Shown in pieces: positions 8,081-16,788 of a stretch of 64,000 bases of DNA (within the stretch, counting starts at the first letter, position 1; each line of letters begins with the position of its first letter). The notes below the pieces were generated by a model. That model was not told the DNA's origin. It did not search any database and saw only the letters and a list, made by a program, of their open reading frames with translations. This stretch comes from Pseudomonadales bacterium. Its GTDB lineage: Bacteria > Pseudomonadota > Gammaproteobacteria > Pseudomonadales > Azotimanducaceae. The position numbers were made by a program, and so were the translations under genes. The stretch spans positions 186,001 through 250,000 of the forward strand of contig JAHCAL010000002.1 of assembly GCA_019634925.1 (NCBI GenBank), read 5' to 3'.

Positions 8081-9295
8081 TCAACCCTCTGGCGGCGGCA
8101 TCTTGATCTCGAGTGGCGGGCAGTGCGCCGGGTGTGGCAGCGGCGGACGTTTCTCGATCCCGCCGACCAGCTCGAGGAACGCGCCGTCGGGATCGATCGC
8201 GTGCACGATCGCCGTAGTGTCGTCGCCGGTGCCCGAACAGCAGGGCGCGGGCTCCGAGAGAAACGGCACGCCTTGTGATTCGAGGATCGCCACCGCACGA
8301 TCGACATTCGGCACCAGGAGCGCGATCCGGTTGATGCCGATGCGATTGATGGGCGGCGGGTACGCCGGCTCCGGATCGAACGGCTCGATCCACTGAACAA
8401 GTCGCAGCAAGTGGCGATCGCCGCGCTCGATCGCAACGTCGGCACCCCGGATCTCGAACGGCCGGTCGAGCCCCCAGGCGCGCGCTTCTTCGAGGCTGCC
8501 GTGCGTCTGCGCGAGCGGCGTGACGGACGTGTAGCCGAACTTGCGGTAGAACTCGAGCGACCGATCGAGATCGCTGACGTTGATGCCGATGTAGGGCATG
8601 CCGGTCAGGTGCATGTTGCGCGACGGATCCGCGACGGGTGCGGCGGTTTCGAAGAGCCGGTACAGCACGCCTTCGGGATCCCGGAAGAACACATAACGCG
8701 ACCCCACTTCGCCCCAGGGCTCGGACAGCAGGTCGACCCCCAGTGATTTCAGATACTGCACGTCCGCATCCAGATCGGACGTGTGCAACGCCGCGTAGGC
8801 CATGCCGAGGTGGTTGGGCAACTCGTAGGGCGGGTCCGGATTGAACGGCGTGACGAACTGCAGCAGGTCGATGTTGGCGCCCGGGCTGCCCGGCAGCGCG
8901 ATCACCTCGCCCTTGGCAAGCTCGTACTGACAGATGTCGAACATGCCTAGCGCACGCGCCATCTGGTGGGTATTGGTCAGCGGAAAGCCGCCCGTGCCTT
9001 CGGTATAGCCGAGCGAACGATAGAACGCCCGCGCACTGTCGAAGTCTTTCGTATGGGTCGCAAAGTGGAACCTGGCCATCAGGCCGATGTCGCGCTCGTC
9101 CGCATATTCGATCGCGGACATGGCCTCGGCCATTGCGGCCGCGAGTTCGTCGTCATTGGGCGCCGACGCCTGCACCACCTGCGCCGGCTCCGTATCCGGC
9201 GCCTGCGCAGTCCCGTCCGGACGGTTTCCGCAGCCGGCCAGGACCAGGCTCACGGCGAGGCCCCAGCAGATCAACACATACCCGAGTCGTTTCAC
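8081..9295 (-). CDS. Lipoprotein with two VOC (glyoxalase-like) domains
   Basis: 404 residues from GTG 9295 (GAGGGGG upstream); longer starts would lose the signal sequence. Residues 1-22 form a lipoprotein signal peptide ending in the lipobox LAGC (Cys22). An Ala/Asp/Glu linker follows, then two VOC modules: about 70-220 (MARFHFATHTKDFDSARAFYRSLGY to FFRDPEGVLYRLFE) and about 230-390 (PYIGINVSDLDRSLEFYRKFGY to IDPDGAFLELVGG). Such paired beta-alpha-beta modules bind a metal and act on small molecules, but most VOC proteins are cytosolic; a lipid-anchored one is unusual. It is the last gene of a five-gene operon, 5 bases after the small membrane protein gene. Substrate unknown. Confidence 0.85.
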   Translation of the reverse strand: MKRLGYVLICWGLAVSLVLAGCGNRPDGTAQAPDTEPAQVVQASAPNDDELAAAMAEAMSAIEYADERDIGLMARFHFATHTKDFDSARAFYRSLGYTEGTGGFPLTNTHQMARALGMFDICQYELAKGEVIALPGSPGANIDLLQFVTPFNPDPPYELPNHLGMAYAALHTSDLDADVQYLKSLGVDLLSEPWGEVGSRYVFFRDPEGVLYRLFETAAPVADPSRNMHLTGMPYIGINVSDLDRSLEFYRKFGYTSVTPLAQTHGSLEEARAWGLDRPFEIRGADVAIERGDRHLLRLVQWIEPFDPEPAYPPPINRIGINRIALLVPNVDRAVAILESQGVPFLSEPAPCCSGTGDDTTAIVHAIDPDGAFLELVGGIEKRPPLPHPAHCPPLEIKMPPPEG

Positions 9296-9300
9296 GTTGT

Positions 9301-9681
9301 TTACCCCCTCGTTGACAGATCGCCGACCGGCAGGCACCAGCTCGATCGCCGCACGAACGTGACCAGGCACAGTGCGGCGAGTACCGCGTGAATGACCATT
9401 CCGGCCTGCTGATCGCCTGCCGTCGCGAGCGAAACGACGAGCGCCGAGTGAAACACCAGCAGAATGCCGAGTACGGCGGTTACCACGCCAAGATCGGTGC
9501 GCCGCGGCCATACCCAAAGGGACGCGCTGGCGATGGCGATCACCGCGAAACCATAGTGCATGGACCATTGCTCACCGCTCCCGGCGGCCGACAGCCCGTC
9601 AGGCCCAAGTATCAGCGAAACGGCCGCAAGGCCTTCCACCAGCAGGTTCAGCACGAGCACGACGATGAAGAGCAGTTTCAA
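9301..9681 (-). CDS. Small four-helix integral membrane protein
   Basis: 126 residues if translation starts at TTG 9681, which has GGGGGA about 8 bases upstream; no ATG or GTG in frame gives a better start. Four hydrophobic segments fill most of the chain (beginning LKLLFIVVLVLNLLVEGLAA), with short charged loops and a Cys/Arg-rich tail. I recognise no family. It lies 20 bases after the RDD gene and 5 bases before the VOC lipoprotein gene, so it belongs to the same operon. A membrane partner for the neighbouring propeller or RDD protein is only a guess. Confidence 0.65.
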   Translation of the reverse strand: MKLLFIVVLVLNLLVEGLAAVSLILGPDGLSAAGSGEQWSMHYGFAVIAIASASLWVWPRRTDLGVVTAVLGILLVFHSALVVSLATAGDQQAGMVIHAVLAALCLVTFVRRSSWCLPVGDLSTRG

Positions 9682-9701
9682 TTGACGATTCCCCCATTCG
9701 T

Positions 9702-10166
9702 TCAGGTCGAGACCACCCGCACCACTTCGGTACCGGCGAGCCGATCGTGCAGGCAACGCCGCCGCTTCCCGAAGATCATGAGATGATCGATCAGCGGCAC
9801 CAGGGCGAGCGGCGGCACCAGCAGCAGGTACATCAGCGCAAAGAACGGCGCGCGCACGACGACCAGCCGCCACCACGAAACCGCAGCACCGGCAGCGCCG
9901 GCCAGCGCGATACCCATGATCCGCTTGCCCAGGGTCTGCCGTGTCCGCCAGAGCGTATAGCCGTTCAGGAGCAGGTAGCTGCCGATCGCGAGCAGCAGTA
10001 CGTGCAGGATCCACGCGTTATCCACGTAGTCTTCCGCGTCCTCGACGACGCCGGTCAGCATCACGAGGAGGAGCGTGACAGTCGGGACCAGGATCGCGTC
10101 GATCGCGGTCGCGAGCAGGCGCCGGCCGCGCGAGGCGAGAGGCGCCGACTGTGGGACGCTATTCAT
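9702..10166 (-). CDS. RDD-family membrane protein
   Basis: 154 residues from ATG 10166, whose start overlaps the end of the PQQ-propeller gene by 8 bases, indicating translational coupling. The RDD signature is visible: an Arg-rich start of helix one (SRGRRLLATAIDAILVP), an Asp in helix one, and TLGKRIMGIALAG between later helices. Three to four membrane helices. RDD proteins are short inner-membrane proteins of poorly known role, some linked to ion transport or stress. Here the operon setting suggests assistance to the exported quinoprotein or lipoprotein, which is inference. Confidence 0.82.
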   Translation of the reverse strand: MNSVPQSAPLASRGRRLLATAIDAILVPTVTLLLVMLTGVVEDAEDYVDNAWILHVLLLAIGSYLLLNGYTLWRTRQTLGKRIMGIALAGAAGAAVSWWRLVVVRAPFFALMYLLLVPPLALVPLIDHLMIFGKRRRCLHDRLAGTEVVRVVST

Positions 10167-11763
10167 CGGAGTCACCGACGTCACCGGAACTGCCCACCTG
10201 GAATACGAGCAGCGCGTTGCCGCCACGTTGCCGCCCGACGTACCCGTAGCCGGCGACGACCAGCAGCAGGTCGTCGGCCAGGAACGCACCGTGCGCATCG
10301 AACGCGCCACCGTGGGTTGCCACCTCGTTGACGGCGGCGTACTCGCGCCAGGCGTCGTGCGACCACACGGCCGCGCCGGAGTGTGCATCGAGCACCTCGA
10401 GCATGCCGTCCATGCTGCCGATGATCACCACGTCGTTGGTCGCAGTGACGGCCGCGGACAGACCGAACACACACTCCGTCCGTTCGCAGCGCGACGGCCG
10501 GGTGTAGACCCAGCGCTGCGCGCCGGTTTCGATGTCGAGCGCGTACAGGCCCGGCGCGGGATCGCCCGGCGCCGGGAATCCCTCGAGTTCCTTGTCGCTG
10601 ATCGGCACGAACAGGAGCCCCAAGGCCTCGTTCGCCGCCATGCCCCAGTGCACCCCGCCGATGATGCCGCCGCGACCGAGCCGCCGGCTCCAGATCAGCT
10701 CACCGGTGTCCGGGTCCATGGCGTGGACTTCCGCCGACTTCTGCCCGGCGATCAGGAGCTGCCGGCCGCTCGGCGCCCGCACGAGCATGGTCGGCGCCCC
10801 GAAATCGACATCGGGACCGGTCGGCTTCGGGCAGTTGGGATGATTGAGCTTTATGTTGTTGCAGGCCGCGGTGTAGGCATCGTTCGCGGTGAACTGCCGA
10901 TGCCACTGCACGGTGCCGCTCGCGGCGTCGACCGCGAAGATGGCATCGCTGGTGTCGGTCGTCGGGTGCGAATAGTTCTGCCCCGTGCCGAAGTAGATCC
11001 GGTTCCTGGCGGCATCGTAGCTCGGCCCACCCCAGACCGCCGCACCCGACGGCCCATACTTGCCGACGAACAGCCAGTGGCTGCCGGTCCGTTGCGGTGC
11101 CTGCTGGATGGTCGGCAGGAACCAGCGTTTTGCGCCGGTTGCCAGGTCGAATGCGGCCATCCCGCCGCTGGTCGTACAGCAGCCGTAGAAGGGATTCATG
11201 GCGATCGCGACTTCCACCGACGAGATCGGCACGTAGAGCGTGTCGCCGACGGGCAGCGCGGTTCCGGAGTACCAGGGTATCGGTTGGTCGTCGATCGCGG
11301 CCCGCCAGACCCGTTCGCCGCCTTGCCAGTCGATCGCATGGACGCCCTTCCTGCGATCGTTGAACAGGAGCACGGTTCGGTCACCGGACGTTGCCGGCAG
11401 GATCGCGCTGCTGATGGAGCCGTCATGTGGATACAGCCATCGCTCGCAGCCGGTCTCGCGATCCAGTGCGACGAGTCCGCGCGGGCCGTCGCCCATGAAG
11501 ACCGTGTCCTCACTCACCAGCGGCAGCGAGCGCGGCGAGGTGTCGGCGAGACCGTAGACCCACTTGAGTTCGAGTTTCGCTGCATTGCGGGCAGTGAGGT
11601 TGGACTGCGGCTGATAGCGGGTATTGCGCGCATCGATGCCCCAGCTCTGCGCATGGAAGCGCGCGACCCCTGATTCGCGCGTGGTGCCTTCGCAGCCGGC
11701 TGCCGCCGATGCCGCCACGCTGACCAGTGACAGCAGCGCGGCAAGCAATACGCCCGCTACCAC
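10159..11763 (-). CDS. Exported PQQ-type beta-propeller, polyvinylalcohol dehydrogenase-like
   Basis: 534 residues from GTG 11763, overlapping the nitroreductase stop. A signal peptide occupies about residues 1-22. The opening SWGIDARNTRYQP, the segment GPDVDFGAPTMLV, and GRGGIIGGVHWGMA match the polyvinylalcohol dehydrogenase branch of quinoprotein propellers. NPFYGCCTTSGG contains a vicinal Cys pair like the disulfide ring that packs on PQQ in these enzymes. There is no CXXCH haem site, so unlike haem-containing forms it must pass electrons to another carrier. Repeated blade motifs of the type ALDRETGCERW and AMDPDTGELIW run through the chain. The substrate is likely a secondary alcohol in the periplasm, but a non-catalytic propeller is possible. 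Confidence 0.82.
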   Translation of the reverse strand: MVAGVLLAALLSLVSVAASAAAGCEGTTRESGVARFHAQSWGIDARNTRYQPQSNLTARNAAKLELKWVYGLADTSPRSLPLVSEDTVFMGDGPRGLVALDRETGCERWLYPHDGSISSAILPATSGDRTVLLFNDRRKGVHAIDWQGGERVWRAAIDDQPIPWYSGTALPVGDTLYVPISSVEVAIAMNPFYGCCTTSGGMAAFDLATGAKRWFLPTIQQAPQRTGSHWLFVGKYGPSGAAVWGGPSYDAARNRIYFGTGQNYSHPTTDTSDAIFAVDAASGTVQWHRQFTANDAYTAACNNIKLNHPNCPKPTGPDVDFGAPTMLVRAPSGRQLLIAGQKSAEVHAMDPDTGELIWSRRLGRGGIIGGVHWGMAANEALGLLFVPISDKELEGFPAPGDPAPGLYALDIETGAQRWVYTRPSRCERTECVFGLSAAVTATNDVVIIGSMDGMLEVLDAHSGAAVWSHDAWREYAAVNEVATHGGAFDAHGAFLADDLLLVVAGYGYVGRQRGGNALLVFQVGSSGDVGDSDE

Positions 11764-12431
11764 TGATCGACGTGCATCACGGTGTCGACCGGCGGACGAT
11801 ACGCCGGTTTGAAGTTCGTGCCCTTCGTATAGGCGAGCGGAATGAGCGCCACCTGCATGAAGTACTGGTACGGAATCCCGAGCAGTTCGGCAATCGCCCG
11901 TTCATGGCGCAGGTGGAGCGTGGTCCATGCGCTGCCGATGCCGCGCGCCCGTGCCGCGAGCATGAAGCTCCAGGCCGCAGGGATGATCGACCCGAACAGC
12001 GATGCCTGGCCAAGCAGATCGCCAGCACCGGGCATGTCGGTACGCCCGGCCACGCACGGGATCATGAGCACCGGCACGCGCCCGATATTCGCAGCGAGAT
12101 ATTCCGCCGAATCGGTGGAGCGCTCCTGGCTCGATTCGAGTTCGGTGTTGCCGGTGCCCCGGTGCAGCTGGTGAATGGCGTAGGGCATGTTCCGGTACTC
12201 CTGCCACACCTGCGCGTAGTACGCGCCGATCTGCGCCTTCCTGGCCGGATCCTTCACGAATACGAACTGCCAGCCCTGGGCATTGGAGCCGGTCGGTGCC
12301 TGCACCGCGAGCTCCAGGCATTCACGCAGCACGCTGTCCTCGATCGGCCGCTCGAGGTCGAGACGCTTGCGGACGGCGCGGGTGGTACTGAGGAGTTCGT
12401 CGTTGGAAAGGTCTAGTTGCGGGTGGCCCAT
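11757..12431 (-). CDS. Nitroreductase-family FMN oxidoreductase
   Basis: 224 residues. The FMN-contact segments are visible: TTRAVRKRLDLERPI (Arg-rich start), LAVQAPTGSNAQGWQFVFV, and GIGSAWTTLHLRHE near residue 170. It contains no signal peptide, so it is cytosolic. The family reduces nitroaromatics, quinones or enones with NAD(P)H, usually as a dimer. It is the first gene of the operon that continues into the PQQ-like propeller (overlap of 7 bases), RDD, small membrane and VOC genes. What a cytosolic flavin reductase does beside exported proteins is unclear; it may act on a shared substrate after uptake. Confidence 0.87.
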   Translation of the reverse strand: MGHPQLDLSNDELLSTTRAVRKRLDLERPIEDSVLRECLELAVQAPTGSNAQGWQFVFVKDPARKAQIGAYYAQVWQEYRNMPYAIHQLHRGTGNTELESSQERSTDSAEYLAANIGRVPVLMIPCVAGRTDMPGAGDLLGQASLFGSIIPAAWSFMLAARARGIGSAWTTLHLRHERAIAELLGIPYQYFMQVALIPLAYTKGTNFKPAYRPPVDTVMHVDQW

Positions 12432-12532
12432 GCGATCCCCTTAACAGTTCGCTGACCGCGCTCGCCGCGGCGTGCACAGATCGTACACGCGGGGCACCGG
12501 CCAGGCGATGACCGATGCCCGCTTCTACACCT

Positions 12533-12556
12533 CCCGTTTTTGAGAGAAAACGCGGG
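12533..12556 (-). terminator. Possible terminator hairpin after the crotonase gene
   Basis: Directly after the crotonase stop, the minus strand reads CCCGCGTTTT, a short loop, then AAAACGGG: an imperfect stem with a 2-base bulge. There is no U-run after it, so termination would be weak or factor-assisted. Confidence 0.35.
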
Positions 12557-13369
12557 TCAGGCGTCCTTGAACGCCGGCGCGCGGCTCTCGAAGTTGGCCT
12601 TGACCGCCTCGACCTGGTTCGGCGAGCCGATCAGCGCCACCTGCAACTTCGACTCCAGTTCGAGGCCGGTGCGCGGGTCCGCACGCCAGCTCTCCTCGAG
12701 CAACTGCTTGCCGGCGCGGATCGCATCCGGGGACTTCCCGGCAATTTCGCGCGCGAGGGCGAGCGCGGCCGCGAGCGGGTCGTCGGCGAGTCGCGTGACG
12801 AGGCCGAGCGCTTGCGCTTCGGTACCGGACAGGATGCGCCCGGTGAACGTGAGCTCCTTGGCGACGTCGAGCGGCACCAGGTCGCGCAGGGTCTGGGTCA
12901 GGCTCATGTCCGGCACGAGGCCCCACTTGATCTCCATGACCGAGAGCTTTGCGTCGGGCGCCGCGATGCGGATGTCGGCCCCGAGGGCAATCTGCAGCCC
13001 ACCGCCGAAAGCGACGCCGTGAATGGCAGCGATCACGGGAACCGGCAGCCGTTTCCAGACGTACGCCGGACGTTGCGCATGGTTCTCCGGACGGTCGTCC
13101 CGCGTCAGCAATGCACTGGTACCGCCGCCGGAACTCGCGCGCGGGCCGCTCGCCATGCCCTGGAAGCTGCCCATGTCGAGTCCGGCGCAGAAACCGCGGC
13201 CGTTGCCGGACAGCACGACCGCACGCACGCCGGGGTCCGCCGCGAGCGCTTCGCCCGCTGCGATGATGGCCTGGAACATGTCCGGGCTCAGCGCGTTGTA
13301 CTTGTCGACGCGGTTCAGGCGCACGTCGGCGACGCCGTCCGTGCGGGTGATGGTGACGAGTTCTGACAT
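12557..13369 (-). CDS. Crotonase-superfamily enoyl-CoA hydratase/isomerase
   Basis: 270 residues with GAGGAG upstream of ATG 13369. The oxyanion-hole segments are VLSGNGRGFCAGLDMGSF and HGVAFGGGLQIALGADI. Aligning to rat enoyl-CoA hydratase by eye, both catalytic glutamates appear kept: one in SVMEIKWGLVPDM and one in AKELTFTGRI, so hydratase activity is plausible. An insertion of about 15 small residues (SGPRASSGGGTS) sits after the first oxyanion loop and may widen the pocket. Cytosolic; acts in beta-oxidation or a related acyl-CoA pathway. It stands alone on its strand here. Confidence 0.87.
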   Translation of the reverse strand: MSELVTITRTDGVADVRLNRVDKYNALSPDMFQAIIAAGEALAADPGVRAVVLSGNGRGFCAGLDMGSFQGMASGPRASSGGGTSALLTRDDRPENHAQRPAYVWKRLPVPVIAAIHGVAFGGGLQIALGADIRIAAPDAKLSVMEIKWGLVPDMSLTQTLRDLVPLDVAKELTFTGRILSGTEAQALGLVTRLADDPLAAALALAREIAGKSPDAIRAGKQLLEESWRADPRTGLELESKLQVALIGSPNQVEAVKANFESRAPAFKDA

Positions 13370-13470
13370 GACGACTCCTCTCTCTGGCGGTGAATCAGCT
13401 TGGCGACCAGCGGGCCAGCGGCCGGTCCGGGGCTGCGGTGTACAAAAGCCGGCCGGTACGTTACCACGGC

Positions 13471-13498
13471 TTGTGGCGGCCCGCGCGGCAGGTATAAC
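13471..13498 (+). promoter_or_regulatory. Likely sigma-70 promoter of the fused oxidoreductase gene
   Basis: TTGTGG (13471-13476), 16 bases, then TATAAC (13493-13498), 29 bases before the start codon of the downstream gene. The -10 matches consensus at five of six positions; the -35 is weaker. Confidence 0.45.
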
Positions 13499-13527
13499 GT
13501 GGCCGCCTTCCCCTCCTCCGGAGCGAC

Positions 13528-15555
13528 ATGGACATGGCTGATCTGCGCTGGGGCATCCTTTCCACCGGCACGATTGCGGCGACCTTCGCCAACGCGCTCG
13601 CGAGTGCCCGCGGCAACCGGCTGGTGGCCGTGGCCAGCCGCGACGCCGCTGCCGCCCAGCGCTTCACGAGCGCCTTGCCGGGGGTGCGCGCCCATGCAGG
13701 CTATCCGGCACTGCTCGCCGATGACGAAGTCGACGCGGTCTACGTCGCAACACCGCACCCCCAGCATGCGCGCTGGGCGCTCGCCGCGCTCAGAGCCGGC
13801 AAGGCCGTGCTGTGCGAGAAGCCGTTGGGTCTCAACCACGCCGAAGTGATGGCGCTGCAGGATGCGGCGCAGGGCGCGGGCCGCTTCCTGATGGAAGCAT
13901 TCATGTACCGGGTGCATCCGCAGACCGAAGCCTGGCTCGCGCTGGCACGCGACGGCACCATCGGCGAGGTGCGCCACATCGAGGCGAGCTTCGGATATCA
14001 CGCGCCATTCGATGCCGCCAGCCGGTTGTTCGCCAACGACCTTGCGGGCGGCGGGATCATGGACGTCGGCTGCTACCCCTTGTCGGCTGCGCGCCTGATC
14101 ATGGGCGCAGAACCGCTCTCGGTTCGCGCACACGGGCACCTGGGCCGGACTGGCGTGGACGAATGGAGTGCCGCCCTGCTGGCCTTCGAGGGCGGTGTGT
14201 CCGCCCAGATCGCCACCGGTGTCTCGGTGCTGCTGGACAACGATCTGAAGATCTTCGGTTCCCGCGGACGTATCCGCGTGCCGAATCCCTGGCTGTGCGC
14301 GGATGCGGAGGGCCGCTGGTCCTTCGAGCTCACGCGCGCCGGCAAGGCGCCGGAGCGAATCGAGGGCCAGGCCCGCCCGCTCTATGTACTGGAAGCCGAA
14401 CACGTGAGCGCACGGATCTTGGCGGGTGCGCTGGAGTCGCCCGCAATGAGCTGGGAGGACAGTCTCGGCAACGCCCTGGCGCTGGACGCCTGGCGCAAGT
14501 CGATCGGGCTCGAGTTCGAACGGGAGCGGCCGGCCACGCACGCCGGCCCGATCGCCGGCGTACCGCCGCGCCCGCGCGCCGACGCGCCACTGCAGCATGC
14601 GCAGCACGTGCGCGTTCGCGGTCTCGACAAACCGGTATCGCGCCTGGTCATGGGTTGTGACAACCAGCCGAGCATGAGCCACGCCGCGGTGATGTGGGAT
14701 CACTTCTTCGAACTCGGCGGCAATGCATTCGATACCGCATACATCTATGGCACCGGTTCGATGGAACGGCTGCTCGGCCACTGGCACCATGCGCGCGGGA
14801 TCCGCGACGACATGGTGATCGTCGGCAAGGGCGCGCACACGCCGCACAATTTCCCCCAGTTCATCGCGGCACAGCTCACCGAGAGCCTCGATCGTCTGCA
14901 GACCGATCACGTGGACATCTACTTCCTGCACCGCGACAACCCGGACGTGCCGGTGGGCGAGTTCGTCGACGCCCTGAACGACGAGGTCCGCGCCGGCCGG
15001 ATCCGGGTGTTCGGCGGTTCCAACTGGAGCCTCGCGCGTGTGCGCGCGGCCAACGAATACGCGGCACGCCGGGGACTCACGGGCATGGCTGCGGTATCCA
15101 ACAACTTCAGCCTCGCGCGCATGGTTCGACCGATCTGGCCCGGCGTGGAGGCGGCGACCAGCGACGAGTTCCGAGCCTGGCTGACCGAGACCGGGACCGC
15201 CCTGCTGCCCTGGTCGGCGCAGGCGCGCGGGTTTTTCACACCCTGGGCCGACACGATCCTGGCCGATGCCGCCCGCGAAAATCCGGTGATCACCACCATG
15301 CAGCCGACGGTGGACGAACTGAAACGGACCTGGCTGTCCCCGGAAAACATCGAACGACGCGCGCGCGCCGGAAAACTTGCACGCGAACGCGGCGTCGAGA
15401 TGATCAACGTGGCGCTGGCCTGGGTACTCCGTCAACCGTTCCCTTGCCTGCCGCTGATCGGCCCGCGCACGCTGGCCGAGACGCGCAGTTCGATCCGCGC
15501 ATTGACGCTCGACCTCACCGACGCGGAGCTGCGCTGGCTCGACCTCGAGACTTGA
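13528..15555 (+). CDS. Fused Gfo/Idh/MocA oxidoreductase and aldo/keto reductase
   Basis: 675 residues, about twice the size of either family. Residues 1-330 are a Gfo/Idh/MocA enzyme: the NAD(P) loop LRWGILSTGTIAATFANAL, CEKPLGLNHAEV with the catalytic Lys, and GGGIMDVGCYPL in the C-terminal sheet domain. Residues about 355-675 are an aldo/keto reductase: VMGCDNQ, FDTAYIYGTGSMERLLG with the catalytic Tyr, VIVGKGAH with the Lys, VDIYFLHRDNP with the His, and GGSNWS. Both sets of active-site residues are present. The pair could oxidise and re-reduce a sugar or polyol with cofactor recycling inside one chain. CTCCTCCGGAG before the ATG contains the ribosome binding site. Confidence 0.9.
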   Translation: MDMADLRWGILSTGTIAATFANALASARGNRLVAVASRDAAAAQRFTSALPGVRAHAGYPALLADDEVDAVYVATPHPQHARWALAALRAGKAVLCEKPLGLNHAEVMALQDAAQGAGRFLMEAFMYRVHPQTEAWLALARDGTIGEVRHIEASFGYHAPFDAASRLFANDLAGGGIMDVGCYPLSAARLIMGAEPLSVRAHGHLGRTGVDEWSAALLAFEGGVSAQIATGVSVLLDNDLKIFGSRGRIRVPNPWLCADAEGRWSFELTRAGKAPERIEGQARPLYVLEAEHVSARILAGALESPAMSWEDSLGNALALDAWRKSIGLEFERERPATHAGPIAGVPPRPRADAPLQHAQHVRVRGLDKPVSRLVMGCDNQPSMSHAAVMWDHFFELGGNAFDTAYIYGTGSMERLLGHWHHARGIRDDMVIVGKGAHTPHNFPQFIAAQLTESLDRLQTDHVDIYFLHRDNPDVPVGEFVDALNDEVRAGRIRVFGGSNWSLARVRAANEYAARRGLTGMAAVSNNFSLARMVRPIWPGVEAATSDEFRAWLTETGTALLPWSAQARGFFTPWADTILADAARENPVITTMQPTVDELKRTWLSPENIERRARAGKLARERGVEMINVALAWVLRQPFPCLPLIGPRTLAETRSSIRALTLDLTDAELRWLDLET

Positions 15556-15594
15556 CGCGCGCCCGGCCGGTCGCGTCCGGCCCGCGCACGTGGC

Positions 15595-16053
15595 TCAGCG
15601 CGGCCGGCGACGATGCAGCGTCACCACGTTGGGTCCGCCCAGCGCCTGTCGACGGGACTCGAGCAACAGCTCCCAGGTATGGACCGCCGTGCCTTCGCGG
15701 ACGAAGCCACGGCACCCCACGCCATCGGGCAATGCGAACAGCGCGACGGTGAGATGCAGGTTGCCCGCATCGTTCCAGAGCAGCGCGAGATTGGGCGCAC
15801 TCTCGAGCTTCGCGGTGCCGTGCAGGCGCAGGGCACCCGCACGGAGACCAATGGTCCAGGTGCCGGCCTCGTTCTGCACGACGCGGATCGAGAACTCGAC
15901 CGGGGCGTCGCCGGCGAGCGTCCACCGGCCGCCGAGTTCGACCGCGCCCTCCTCGCGCCGGATCTGCACCTCGGCATCGAGGATGCGCCCGCGGCTCTGC
16001 CCATCGGCGAGGAGGCTGCCCCGCCCGAGCCACTCTCCGGTACCGATGATCAT
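15595..16053 (-). CDS. Uncharacterised beta-rich protein
   Basis: 152 residues from ATG 16053, which overlaps the SRAP stop by four bases (ATGA); this overlap is the main reason to believe the gene. The chain is rich in short alternating strands (GRILDAEVQIRREE, VEFSIRVVQNEAGTWTIGL, NLHLTVALFALPDG) and has a GTGEWLG opening that recalls lipocalin-like barrels. No cysteine cluster, no signal peptide. I do not recognise a family. As third gene after an aldo/keto reductase and SRAP, a damage-response or ligand-binding role can only be guessed. Confidence 0.65.
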   Translation of the reverse strand: MIIGTGEWLGRGSLLADGQSRGRILDAEVQIRREEGAVELGGRWTLAGDAPVEFSIRVVQNEAGTWTIGLRAGALRLHGTAKLESAPNLALLWNDAGNLHLTVALFALPDGVGCRGFVREGTAVHTWELLLESRRQALGGPNVVTLHRRRPR

Positions 16054-16778
16054 CGCGCCGGATCCGGGCGATCCGCCGGATCCAGGGGATCCGCCGGGAC
16101 CGCGGTTGCCGTACCGATCGGTTCGAGGCAGCGCGAATCCTTGTGGCGGGCGTTGTTCACATGCCCCGAGACCGGCACCACGTCGAGATCGACCGGAACG
16201 CCCGGTTGCAGCAGTCGTGCGAGCGTCGCGGGATCGGTGGTGGCATCGAGCCACGCGTGCGCGCCAGCATCGCCGAGGAGTACCGGCTGGCGGTGGTGCA
16301 CGAAGCGCAGCGCCGGGTGGGCGTCGGTCGTGATCACTGCAAAGCTGTCGAGCAGGGTCGTGCCGTCCGGATCCTGCCAGTGGTCCCAGATCCCGGCCAG
16401 GAGCAGACCCGGCGCCGCGTGCGGCCGTATGTAGGACGCGACCTTGCGCGGCGCGACGCCCGTCCACTCGTAGAAGCCCGAGATCGGCACCAGGCAACGC
16501 CGCCGCCGATACGGCTCGCGAAACGCCGGGCTCGAGGCGACCGTTTCGGCCTTCGCATTGAACATGCTGTAGCGGGTGGATACCTCTTTCGCCCAATGCG
16601 GGGTCAGCCACCAGCGCATGCGCGCGATTTCCGGTTCCCCGCCGGCACCAAGGCGGACGACGCAGATCGACTCGGTCGGCGCGGCATTGTGGTTGTCCGG
16701 TCCCGGGTGCGCGAGGCCCACCAGTTCGAGCAGGAGCCGCGTCAGCGGTGCCGTTTCGACATTGAAGCGGCCGCACAT
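16050..16778 (-). CDS. SRAP-family abasic-site shield protein (YedK/HMCES)
   Basis: 242 residues. The catalytic set of YedK is all in place: Cys2 (MCGRF), Asn75 (SMFNAKAETV), Glu105 (SGFYEWTG) and His162 (FVHHRQPVLL). In YedK and human HMCES, Cys2 forms a thiazolidine crosslink with abasic sites in single-stranded DNA and so protects replication forks. The C-terminal about 12 residues are Asp-Pro-Ala repeats encoded by a 9-base tandem repeat (16057-16092) and look like a later extension. The gene starts 10 bases after an aldo/keto reductase gene and is coupled to the downstream 152-residue gene. Confidence 0.92.
   Translation of the reverse strand: MCGRFNVETAPLTRLLLELVGLAHPGPDNHNAAPTESICVVRLGAGGEPEIARMRWWLTPHWAKEVSTRYSMFNAKAETVASSPAFREPYRRRRCLVPISGFYEWTGVAPRKVASYIRPHAAPGLLLAGIWDHWQDPDGTTLLDSFAVITTDAHPALRFVHHRQPVLLGDAGAHAWLDATTDPATLARLLQPGVPVDLDVVPVSGHVNNARHKDSRCLEPIGTATAVPADPLDPADRPDPAR
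16057..16092 (-). repeat. 9-base tandem repeat at the 3' end of the SRAP gene
   Basis: Four GGATC-starting 9-base units read on the minus strand: GGATCCCCT, GGATCCGGC, GGATCGCCC, GGATCCGGC. They encode the Asp-Pro-rich tail and stop five bases before the stop codon. The unit resembles the 9-base repeat at 27239-27283. Confidence 0.75.
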
Positions 16779-16788
16779 GTTCGCTGGT

